Assembly: GCA_003486645.1 (NCBI GenBank) | Contig: DNGI01000269.1 | Coordinates: 1-8,262 of the forward strand | Length of the DNA: 8,262 nucleotides | Reading direction: 5' to 3' | DNA from: Cyanobacteria bacterium UBA11370 | GTDB lineage: Bacteria > Cyanobacteriota > Cyanobacteriia > Cyanobacteriales > Coleofasciculaceae | In this document: positions 1 to 5,463 of the stretch, piece after piece | Position numbering within the stretch: position 1 is the stretch's first letter | How the letters are laid out: every line of letters starts with the position of its first letter | Notes under the pieces: generated by a model | The model's database searches: none | What the model saw: only the letters and a program-made list of their open reading frames with translations | What the model was told of the DNA's origin: nothing | Translations under genes and position numbers: made by a program

Positions 1-139
1 TCTTTGACCACAACTTAGTATGAAATGCCTACTTCTCCAAACGATATGAGCTTGACTAATTCACGTTAATTCCTACCAAGATAGAAAAGTGGTGGGGCGA
101 GGCAAGCTATCTCACTAGTTTTTTGAATTTGGTAATCCC

Positions 140-2797
140 ATGACTTCTGCTGCTGAACTTCCAGCCTCACAAGCTGATGTAACGATAAATGCTATTGCAA
201 CCTTAGACGAGGAAGCAACACTCAAAGCCGATCCCCTAGAGACGGCGACAGGTGTTTACGTAACCGTCCATGGTCATTTTTACCAGCCACCCCGCGAAAA
301 TCCCTATCTTGATACCATTGAACGTCAGCCGTCTGCTGCACCCTTTCACGATTGGAATGAGCGAATTCACCACGAATGCTACCGCCCTAATGCCTTTGCC
401 AGACAGTTGAATGGGTTCGGTGAAGTGGTGGGGATCGTTAATAACTATGAATATTTGAGCTTTAATATTGGTGCGACCCTCATGTCGTGGCTAGAACGCT
501 ATGACACAGAAGTGTATCAACGGATTCTAGAGGCTGACCGAAAGAGTTGCGATCGCCTCAAGGGTCATGGCAATGCGATCGCCCAAGTTTACAACCACAT
601 CATCCTACCCCTAGCCAACGAACGCGATAAATATACCCAAATCCGCTGGGGTAAAGAAGACTTTCGTTCCCGTTTCGGTCGTGATCCCGAAGGGATGTGG
701 TTAGCGGAAACGGCGGTAGATATGGCTACCTTAGAAGCCCTAGTTGCCGAGGGGATCACGTTTACCATTCTCGCTCCCTCCCAAGCCGAACGCTGCCGCG
801 AACTCCCAACTGAGGATAATCCTGCTCCCCAATGGCACGAAGTCGGTGGTTCTCAAATTGATCCCACTCGCCCCTATCGCTGTTTCTTGGATAATGGTAA
901 ATTTATTGATATATTTTTTTATGATGGCCCAATCTCACGCGATATGGGATTTGGAGATGTTCTGAGAAATGCTCAACATTTCGCCAGTCGCCTAAGTTTA
1001 GCCATCCACGGGGATCACCGTCCAGCCCAACTGATTAGCGTCGCTACTGATGGGGAAACCTTCGGGCATCATAAACGCCACACGGAAATGTGCCTCGCCT
1101 ATGCGTTTACCCAAGAGTTTCCGCACCGCAACTGGACGGTAACGAACTATGCCCATTACTTGAGTATTAGTCCACCCACCTGGGAAGTGATCCTCAAACC
1201 CATCACCGCTTGGAGTTGCGCCCATGGGGTGAATCGATGGCAAGATGACTGTGGATGTGGTGGCGGTGGAGGTTGGCACCAGAAATGGCGACGACCCCTG
1301 CGAGAGGCGTTGAATTGGTTGCGCGATCGCTTAATTCCCGTTTACGATAACTATGCTCGTGAGTTTTTCCGTGATCCTTGGGTGGCACGAGATGAGTATA
1401 TCCAAGTCATCCGCGATCGCTCCGCAGCAAATGTGGAGAATTTCCTGAATCGCCACACTATCGCCGCCTTATCTCCAACCGAACAAATTGATGCGTTGCG
1501 CCTGTTGGAAATGCAGCGTCATGCGCTATTAATGTACACCAGTTGCGGTTGGTTCTTTGAGGAAATTTCTCGTCCTGAAGGGGTTCAGATTCTGCGCTAT
1601 GCGGCGCGGGCGTTGGAATTAGCAGGGGAAGTGGCGGGTGTACAGTTAGAATTGGGTTTCCTGGAACGTCTTACCTTTGCTCCCAGTAATGTGGATTGTT
1701 TTAAAACAGGTGATGAAGTCTATCGCCAACTGGTGGTATCGGCACAAATTACCTTTAAGCAAGTTGCGGCGCATTATGCCATTAGTTCGTTATTTACTAA
1801 TTATGCCCAACAAGAACGAGTTTACTGTTACCAAGCCCATCAACTGGATTACCAATTGCAACGAATGGGGGCGTTAACGTTAGGGGTAGGGCAATTGCGG
1901 TTAGTTTCTGAAATTACCTGGGAAAGTACGGAACTGGTGTTTGCGGTATTGCATTTAGGGGGTTGGGATTTCCATTGCTGTATTCAACCCTTTGGTGGTC
2001 GTCGCGCTTATACTCAATTGAAGGATAAAGTATTTGATGCGCTCAAACAAGCGAGTGCGGCTCATACTATTCTAGCAATGAATCAGATGTTCGGTGAGCA
2101 GTCCTTTAGCTTACAAAATTTATTTGCTGAGGAACGACACCGGATTATGAAGTTGCTGAGTTTGGAAACCTTAACTCGGTTGGATCAGCTTTACAATCAA
2201 GTTTATCGAGATAATTATGGGGTATTGATGGCATTTTTGCGAGATGAGTTACCCGTACCCCAGGAGTTACAAGTCGCCGCCGAAATTGCCTTATCCAATC
2301 GCACTCTCTATCACATCAAATTCCTGGATTCGGAAACCAGTGATTCCCAAATTGGCTTATCTCATTTAGCGGAATTAGAAGCGATCGCCCGTGAAGCTAA
2401 TCATTTCCGTTGTCACCTAAATATTGCTGAAGCCAAGCCAATTATGGAAACGTTAATGTGGCGATCGCTGTGGCAATTACTGCATGATACCAATCCAGAT
2501 ACACTGACTAGTGATATTCAGCGAATCGAGCGTTTGATTGAATTGGGAAATCACTTACACTTAGCCTTATCTCTTGACCGTTGTCAAGAACTGTATTTCA
2601 ATTGTTTACATGGGGAGATTGGCTCCAAGTGTCAACTCGCCATTCGATCCATGCTGGTATCTGAATTAAAGGATACAGATGAGGTTAACGAATTCCGTTC
2701 CCAAATCAATTGGAATACTACTCAGTTACGCCAGTTACTTCAGTTGGGTGAGAAATTGGGAGTAGAGGTTAGTCCTTGGTTGAGTCAGTTGGTGTAA
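140..2797 (+). CDS. Glycoside hydrolase family 57 protein with DUF3536 domain
   Basis: This 885-residue protein is a GH57 enzyme of the DUF3536 branch (COG1449-type, often labelled alpha-amylase/alpha-mannosidase). These are retaining enzymes that cut or transfer alpha-linked glucans in the cytoplasm. The N-terminal catalytic barrel opens with VHGHFYQPPRENPY (H44-G45-H46). GMWLAETAVD places the likely nucleophile at E190, and ATDGETFGHH places the likely general acid at D304. The DUF3536 part starts near residue 358 with WSCAHG, then a Cys/Gly-rich stretch and PLREALNWLRD, and continues as helices to the C-terminus. No signal peptide or membrane segment is visible. An in-frame TAG at 116-118 makes the ATG at 140 the first possible start. 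There is no clear Shine-Dalgarno. Length and motifs look intact, and the gene carries six HIP1 sites. Family assignment is secure. Substrate (glycogen or another alpha-glucan) and hydrolase versus transferase activity are not readable from sequence. Confidence 0.95.
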   Translation: MTSAAELPASQADVTINAIATLDEEATLKADPLETATGVYVTVHGHFYQPPRENPYLDTIERQPSAAPFHDWNERIHHECYRPNAFARQLNGFGEVVGIVNNYEYLSFNIGATLMSWLERYDTEVYQRILEADRKSCDRLKGHGNAIAQVYNHIILPLANERDKYTQIRWGKEDFRSRFGRDPEGMWLAETAVDMATLEALVAEGITFTILAPSQAERCRELPTEDNPAPQWHEVGGSQIDPTRPYRCFLDNGKFIDIFFYDGPISRDMGFGDVLRNAQHFASRLSLAIHGDHRPAQLISVATDGETFGHHKRHTEMCLAYAFTQEFPHRNWTVTNYAHYLSISPPTWEVILKPITAWSCAHGVNRWQDDCGCGGGGGWHQKWRRPLREALNWLRDRLIPVYDNYAREFFRDPWVARDEYIQVIRDRSAANVENFLNRHTIAALSPTEQIDALRLLEMQRHALLMYTSCGWFFEEISRPEGVQILRYAARALELAGEVAGVQLELGFLERLTFAPSNVDCFKTGDEVYRQLVVSAQITFKQVAAHYAISSLFTNYAQQERVYCYQAHQLDYQLQRMGALTLGVGQLRLVSEITWESTELVFAVLHLGGWDFHCCIQPFGGRRAYTQLKDKVFDALKQASAAHTILAMNQMFGEQSFSLQNLFAEERHRIMKLLSLETLTRLDQLYNQVYRDNYGVLMAFLRDELPVPQELQVAAEIALSNRTLYHIKFLDSETSDSQIGLSHLAELEAIAREANHFRCHLNIAEAKPIMETLMWRSLWQLLHDTNPDTLTSDIQRIERLIELGNHLHLALSLDRCQELYFNCLHGEIGSKCQLAIRSMLVSELKDTDEVNEFRSQINWNTTQLRQLLQLGEKLGVEVSPWLSQLV

Positions 2798-2799
2798 TG

Positions 2800-2830
2800 G
2801 TTGTTGGTTGTTGGTTGTTGGTTGTTGGTT
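2800..2830. repeat. Heptanucleotide tandem array (GTTGTTG)n
   Basis: Four perfect GTTGTTG units plus three bases begin two bases after the GH57 stop codon. The same unit recurs at 6234-6271 and, in degenerate inverted form, at 6387-6435. This is a typical cyanobacterial short tandemly repeated repetitive (STRR) sequence. Confidence 0.9.
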
Positions 2831-3105
2831 AAAACAATTAGTTCACAGCCCACGGACATTTTTTGCCATGAACTATGAACCATTAATAATTAACTAAGTG
2901 AATGTGTGGTATTCATTCGCTCTCTCCAGAAATTCAGTTTTTGCTTAACAGGATAAGGGTTTCAGATCCTTTTTTGGAGAGGTCTAATAGACCTGTGTTG
3001 AAAATGGGGTGTAGAGTGTGGAGTATAGGGACAATCTTATTTTCATTCTTGGTTGTGTACCAAGCTCATGAGTGTTTTTTGCAAATGCAAAGTTGAGAAC
3101 AACTT
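2831..3105. other. Spacer without a supported gene
   Basis: Nothing convincingly coding is seen. The stretch holds an inverted repeat TAGTTCA (2839-2845) / TGAACTA (2869-2875) with a 23-base loop, which could be a weak terminator for the GH57 gene but has no T-run. Degenerate heptads follow (TGAACTA, TGAACCA, TTAATAA, TTAACTA; 2869-2896). A perfect odd palindrome with 7-bp arms, AGGTCTA/TAGACCT, lies at 2980-2994. A 64-codon reading frame at 2902-3096 has no recognisable domain and no ribosome-binding site, and I do not call it. Confidence 0.5.
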
Positions 3106-3123
3106 CTATTGCCTATTGCCTAT
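3106..3123. repeat. TTGCCTA heptad tandem repeat
   Basis: The sequence CTATTGCCTATTGCCTAT is slightly over two copies of the 7-base unit TTGCCTA, another cyanobacterial heptad type. It abuts the 3' end of the RHH gene and marks the left limit of the putative mobile-element debris. Confidence 0.6.
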
Positions 3124-3329
3124 CAAGACATAGTGGGAGCGTGAGAACCCCTAGGATTTATCGAGGGGATGAAACGCGACTCAACGGGTTTTAACCCGTT
3201 GTTTCCCTCTCTTGCGTACAGCCTTACCGCTTCTCTAACTAGATCGTTTAAAGAACGCTCTTTACGCTGTGCAAGCCTACTCAAATCTTGATATTCGTGA
3301 TCGGCCAAACGAACAGTTAATTTCTTCAT
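3123..3329 (-). CDS. Ribbon-helix-helix (CopG/Arc-like) small protein
   Basis: This is a 68-residue protein starting at MKKLTVRLAD. The N-terminal 40 residues fit a ribbon-helix-helix fold: a short strand KLTVRL (residues 3-8), helix one about 10-22 (HEYQDLSRLAQRK), a turn, then a second helix from SLNDLVREAVRLYA (26-39). Such proteins dimerise and bind DNA through the paired strands, as small repressors or antitoxins. No toxin gene lies next to it. I chose the ATG at 3329 over the one at 3338 because family members usually begin directly with the strand; neither has a good Shine-Dalgarno. Residues 43-68 (NNGLKPVESRF and onward) are not part of the fold, and their DNA forms two hairpins, so the tail may derive from an IS200/IS605-type element end. 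RHH assignment is good. The biological target is unknown. Confidence 0.7.
   Translation of the reverse strand: MKKLTVRLADHEYQDLSRLAQRKERSLNDLVREAVRLYAREGNNGLKPVESRFIPSINPRGSHAPTMS
3148..3168 (-). repeat. Imperfect hairpin, possible IS200/IS605-type end
   Basis: CCCCT and AGGGG flank an 11-base loop near the 3' end of the RHH gene. Read on the minus strand it has the layout ATCCCC, loop, GGGG, then TTCTCACG. This resembles the subterminal imperfect hairpins of IS200/IS605-family ends and the layout seen at 3639-3668. The resemblance is by eye only. Confidence 0.3.
3182..3201. repeat. Perfect 9-bp inverted repeat inside the RHH gene
   Basis: The arms CAACGGGTT and AACCCGTTG are separated by two bases. 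The hairpin spans codons 43-50, exactly where the RHH domain ends and the unrelated tail begins. No T-run follows on either strand, so a terminator role is not supported. Confidence 0.75.
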
Positions 3330-3345
3330 GACCCACATTTGATGT

Positions 3346-3351
3346 TATAAT
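3346..3351 (+). promoter_or_regulatory. Candidate -10 box (TATAAT) in divergent spacer
   Basis: A consensus TATAAT lies directly upstream of the minus-strand RHH start and reads rightward into the transposon-like debris. On the opposite strand the same bases give TATTATAAC seven bases before the upstream ATG at 3338, so the site could serve either direction. No good -35 hexamer is visible at the right spacing. Confidence 0.35.
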
Positions 3352-3638
3352 AAGGTCATGGTAACACAGGATGAAAAACTCCAAAAACAAACGTGATGCC
3401 ATGCTCAACCACGACAATTGAAGATATGGGGTTGTGTTAAAAAGTCCTTGGAGCGCTCAACACGTAAAATCTACCCTTCGGGAACGCTTCGCGAACAGGG
3501 TGGGAAGATACCCAAGTAGCCGCACAGCCAAGTAATTGGTCGAGGCGGGTAGGACTGTTTGAACCAGTCAAAGCCCCTTTGGGGCAGGACAACGTTGCGT
3601 AGTGTGGCTAAAGCGCGCGTAGCAACATCAGTTTAGAA

Positions 3639-3660
3639 TCCTGGTTTTTCAAAGCCAGGA
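3639..3660 (+). repeat. Terminal hairpin of the putative right end
   Basis: The arms TCCTGG (3639-3644) and CCAGGA (3655-3660) pair perfectly and extend inward by a T·G wobble and T-A pairs. The arm is followed at once by GAGTTCAA. No T-run follows, so it is not an ordinary plus-strand terminator. Confidence 0.7.
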
Positions 3661-3692
3661 GAGTTCAATCCTAATCTCCCACACCGTATTTT

Positions 3693-4019
3693 CTAAGCTA
3701 GGTGAGTATCTACCAGAGCTTGTAAGGACTGTTTGCCAATGGCTCCCTCATGAGATTGCGTCACTTGACCATTCTTAAATAGTAAGAGTGCTGGAACCCC
3801 TTCGATCTGGTACTGCTTCACAGTTGCCGGATTGGGATCGACTTCCATTTTGATCACTTTCAGGCGATCGCTATAAGTCTCAGCAATCCACTTTACAGAT
3901 GGCGATACTAAGCGACAAGGGCCACACCAACTTGCCCAAAAGTACACCAACACGGGTTCCTCGGCTTTTAAAACTTCGGTTTCAAATTCGGTATCTGTAA
4001 TCTCAATCACTTGACTCAC
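3693..4019 (-). CDS. Thioredoxin (Slr1139/TrxB-like)
   Basis: This is a soluble single-domain thioredoxin of 108 residues that reduces protein disulfides in the cytoplasm. Counting from the chosen start, the redox motif WCGPC puts the cysteines at 32 and 35, and the cis-proline of GVPALLLF is P76. The context LVYFWASWCGPCRL and MEVDPNPATVKQYQIEGVPAL matches the cyanobacterial thioredoxin typified by Synechocystis Slr1139. The frame stays open to a GTG at 4037 and an ATG at 4031. I prefer the GTG at 4019 because GGAGGG ends four bases before it and because homologues begin near S-x-x-IEITD. With the longer start the ribosome-binding site would lie inside the coding region. The stop is about 24 bases from the end of the decayed mobile element. 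Identity is secure; partner proteins are unknown. Confidence 0.93.
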   Translation of the reverse strand: MSQVIEITDTEFETEVLKAEEPVLVYFWASWCGPCRLVSPSVKWIAETYSDRLKVIKMEVDPNPATVKQYQIEGVPALLLFKNGQVTQSHEGAIGKQSLQALVDTHLA

Positions 4020-4023
4020 AACA

Positions 4024-4029
4024 CCCTCC
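4024..4029 (-). promoter_or_regulatory. Shine-Dalgarno of the thioredoxin gene
   Basis: GGAGGG lies on the minus strand, four bases before the GTG at 4019. It is the strongest ribosome-binding site in the window and decides the start in favour of the GTG over the upstream ATG (4031) and GTG (4037). Confidence 0.6.
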
Positions 4030-4186
4030 ATTAACACAATTATCGCTCCTGATCGACCCCATTGCTGGTTTGGACTCGACAGGAACTCGGTTTTTGTTTC
4101 TATTTAATACAGTACAGTCTCAGCTTAATTTAAAAAAGAAATGCAACCCATGAGTAGCTGAAACTCTGATACAGTAAGTTTTCCCC

Positions 4187-4217
4187 AATCCAAAATCCAA
4201 AATCTAAAATCCAAAAT
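4187..4217. repeat. ATCCAAA heptanucleotide array
   Basis: Four consecutive 7-base units (ATCCAAA, with one ATCTAAA variant) plus edge bases. It is a common cyanobacterial tandem heptad and is unrelated in sequence to the GTTGTTG arrays. Confidence 0.85.
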
Positions 4218-4252
4218 GGTATCAGCTTAATTGCGATCGCAACCAATTAATT

Positions 4253-4344
4253 AAGACCTCAATAGACTCTCTTCAATCCTGTGCTAACTTTATCCAGTAT
4301 TAGATTGATGATTAGATTGATGATGAGTTGCCTATCGAGGTCTT
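4253..4344 (-). ncRNA. Long stem-loop downstream of vipp1 (3' UTR structure)
   Basis: On the minus strand, bases 4344-4330 (AAGACCTCGATAGGC) pair with 4267-4253 (GTCTATTGAGGTCTT) over 15 consecutive positions, two of them G·U. In the opposite sense the same two positions become A·C mismatches, so the structure fits the vipp1-sense transcript. The 62-base loop holds two tandem copies of ATTAGATTGATG (4299-4322, plus-strand reading). The 5' arm begins 25 bases after the vipp1 stop. There is no U-tract, so it may be an mRNA 3' structure or a repeat element rather than an intrinsic terminator. Confidence 0.45.
4299..4322. repeat. 12-bp tandem duplication
   Basis: ATTAGATTGATG occurs twice head to tail with no mismatch, inside the loop of the inverted repeat 3' of vipp1. 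Confidence 0.85.
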
Positions 4345-4369
4345 GGATTGCCCTGAAGCGTTTTTACAC

Positions 4370-5143
4370 TTACAAACTGTCGATTTGCTTACGAAGTTGT
4401 TCCAATTCGTCATCAACGGCTGATTTGGAGGAAGACGAGGTTTTTTCCTCTGAAGCCGCCTCCAATACAGGCTGTGAGACGGAACCACCCGCTAATTGCG
4501 CTTTCATAGCTGCCAACTCATCATCGACATCACTGCCAGATTCAAGCATAGCGAACTGACTTTCTAAATCATTCCCAGCCAGTTCACCAATAGCCTGAGA
4601 ACGCGCCTCGATCTCCAAGACTTTTTCTTCCATCCGCTCAAAAGCACCCATCGCTGAACTAGTACCAAGCCGTCCAATCGTGCTTTGTAGCTGTTCATTG
4701 GCTTTAGCAGCACTGACTCGTGCCTTAAGCATATCCTTCTTAGTCTTGGCTTCGGAAATTTTACCTTCCAAGGCAATTAGGTTACGCTTGAGGGTGTCTA
4801 CCTGAGTGCTTTGCTGATCGAGCTGAGTTTTGAGTGTTGTCGCCGCTTCAGAAGTCGTTTTCTTTCGACTCAGAGCTTCCCGTGCTAGGTTTTCATCCCC
4901 TTTCTGAAGAGCTAACTGAGCGCGTTGATGCCAGTTATTCGCTTCGGATTGGTTTTTATTATACTGCTGTTCTGTGCGTTTTTGAGTAGCAATTGCCCTG
5001 GCAACCGCTTGGCGCAGTTGTACCAAGTCTTCTTGCATATCAATAATCGCTTGTTCCAGAATCTTCTCTGGATCTTCAGCTTTACTGACCATATCGTTCA
5101 GATTGGCTCTGACGACTCGGCTAAGGCGATCAAATAATCCCAT
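4370..5143 (-). CDS. vipp1: Vipp1/IM30, PspA-family membrane-remodelling protein
   Basis: This 257-residue PspA/IM30 protein is predicted to form ESCRT-III-like rings and filaments on the thylakoid and plasma membrane and to support thylakoid upkeep and membrane stress tolerance. Residues 1-22 (MGLFDRLSRVVRANLNDMVS) form the amphipathic membrane-binding helix. EDPEK (23-27) leads into a long charged helical hairpin (about 27-155), then the conserved AFERMEEKV block (167-175) and SGSDVDDELAAMKAQL (202-217). A Ser/Glu-rich linker (about 220-240) ends in a short helix, VDDELEQLRKQIDSL. That C-terminal extension distinguishes Vipp1 from bacterial PspA. Length is close to the usual cyanobacterial Vipp1. 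GAGAGGA lies 12 bases before the ATG, a rather distant ribosome-binding site. The neighbouring paralogue at 5464-6168 is about 60% identical but lacks the extension. Confidence 0.93.
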   Translation of the reverse strand: MGLFDRLSRVVRANLNDMVSKAEDPEKILEQAIIDMQEDLVQLRQAVARAIATQKRTEQQYNKNQSEANNWHQRAQLALQKGDENLAREALSRKKTTSEAATTLKTQLDQQSTQVDTLKRNLIALEGKISEAKTKKDMLKARVSAAKANEQLQSTIGRLGTSSAMGAFERMEEKVLEIEARSQAIGELAGNDLESQFAMLESGSDVDDELAAMKAQLAGGSVSQPVLEAASEEKTSSSSKSAVDDELEQLRKQIDSL

Positions 5144-5250
5144 GACGCTAGTTTATCCTCTCGGAGTGTACAAAGTAGGTTTAGTAGGCTTTACGGTTGC
5201 GAGCCTGCTTGGGGGGCTTTGAGGTCTATGCAATATATACTCTTCTATCT

Positions 5251-5345
5251 TTAGTGTGAACTACCTACACCGAATCCTGACCGGGATTCATCCCACGCCT
5301 CCCAACAGAGGGGTAGGATGTGGGGCTTCTCCCGGAAGAAAGCTA
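5251..5345. other. Structured block, possible IS200/IS605-type end remnant
   Basis: GAATCC (5272-5277) / GGATTC (5284-5289) forms a hairpin, and CCCAC (5292-5296) / GTGGG (5320-5324) encloses a second inner stem CCTC/GAGG. It begins TGTGAACTACCTACACC, a sequence I recall as frequent in cyanobacterial intergenic DNA. Read on the minus strand it has the hairpin-then-boundary look of a transposon right end. No transposase remains. The assignment is tentative. Confidence 0.25.
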
Positions 5346-5411
5346 AAGTGCTAGTCTGACTCACTCACAATACTCATACCCAAGCTATTAAGACAGGATT
5401 CTTTTAATCCA

Positions 5412-5441
5412 GTGTAAAAACTTCTAGCCAAAAAGTGCTAG
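5412..5441 (-). terminator. Weak intrinsic terminator candidate after the tail-less PspA paralogue
   Basis: About 22 bases after the stop, the minus strand has CTAGC, an eight-base loop and GCTAG (5441-5424), then AAGTTTTT. A second small hairpin GGATT/AATCC follows (5410-5396). The five-base stem is short, so termination may be inefficient. Confidence 0.35.
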
Positions 5442-5463
5442 GTAGTTGCTTATTCGTTATAGA

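Larger units (their letters stand above)
3339..3668 (+). mobile_element. Decayed IS200/IS605-type element fragment (omega-RNA-like right end)
   Basis: No intact transposase or TnpB frame is present. The first ATG after the promoter-like TATAAT (3371) gives only 16 codons before a stop, and the longest useful rightward frame (3468-3602, 44 codons) is unrecognised. What remains is highly structured: a GC-rich palindrome (TTCGCGAA at 3488-3495 in a TTCGGGAACGC context), a GCCCC-TTT-GGGGC hairpin (3573-3585), and a terminal hairpin TCCTGG/CCAGGA (3639-3660) followed by GAGTTCAA. A hairpin a few bases before a TCAA cleavage site is the layout of IS608-like right ends, and in TnpB-bearing elements this segment encodes the omega RNA. 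The inferred reading is a deletion derivative that lost tnpB, with its right boundary at about 3668, 24 bases from the thioredoxin stop. It could also be a non-autonomous miniature element. Confidence 0.4.
4038..4369. other. Spacer between thioredoxin and vipp1: repeats and stem-loop, no gene
   Basis: This stretch holds the thioredoxin upstream region and the vipp1 3' region, with no protein-coding signal. It contains a direct repeat TCAGCTTAATT (4120-4130 and 4222-4232), the ATCCAAA heptad array, a HIP1 palindrome at 4233-4240 framed by CTTAATT/AATTAAG, and a long inverted repeat enclosing a 12-bp tandem duplication. No convincing sigma-70-type promoter for the thioredoxin gene was found. 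Confidence 0.6.
5144..5463. other. Spacer between the two PspA-family genes: hairpins, no gene
   Basis: There is no coding signal. Near vipp1 the minus strand carries AATATA-type AT-rich DNA (5231-5240) that could be promoter. The middle (5251-5345) is a hairpin-rich block described separately. Next to the paralogue's stop are two small hairpins (5396-5410 and 5424-5441). A run of six G's lies at 5211-5216. Confidence 0.55.

Noticed and set aside
4..87. A sigma-70 promoter upstream of the GH57 gene using TTGACC (4-9) or TTGACT (52-57)
   Set aside because: No acceptable -10 hexamer lies 16-18 bases downstream of either; the best match is 3 of 6.
744..1877. Several 60-90 codon frames overlapping the GH57 gene on both strands
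   Set aside because: All are inside the strongly supported GH57 frame, and their translations show no family features.
2902..3096. Plus-strand reading frame of 64 codons (MCGIHSLSPEIQ start)
   Set aside because: No ribosome-binding site, no recognisable domain, and it lies between repeat elements. A weak hydrophobic stretch alone does not support a gene.
3123..3338. A toxin-antitoxin pair centred on the RHH protein
   Set aside because: No toxin-like frame (RelE, MazF, PIN or similar) lies upstream or downstream in the same direction.
3468..3602. Possible C-terminal fragment of a TnpB protein in the plus frame ending at TAG 3600-3602
   Set aside because: The 44-codon frame contains no zinc-ribbon cysteines or RuvC-type residues. 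I could not match it to TnpB, so it is described only as part of the structured remnant.
3106..4217. A CRISPR array
   Set aside because: The repeats here are 7-bp direct tandems without spacers, and no 24-37 bp repeat-spacer pattern or cas gene is present.
4281..5137. Frames opposite or offset within vipp1
   Set aside because: They are shadows of the Vipp1 coding sequence, and their composition is a by-product of the coding strand.
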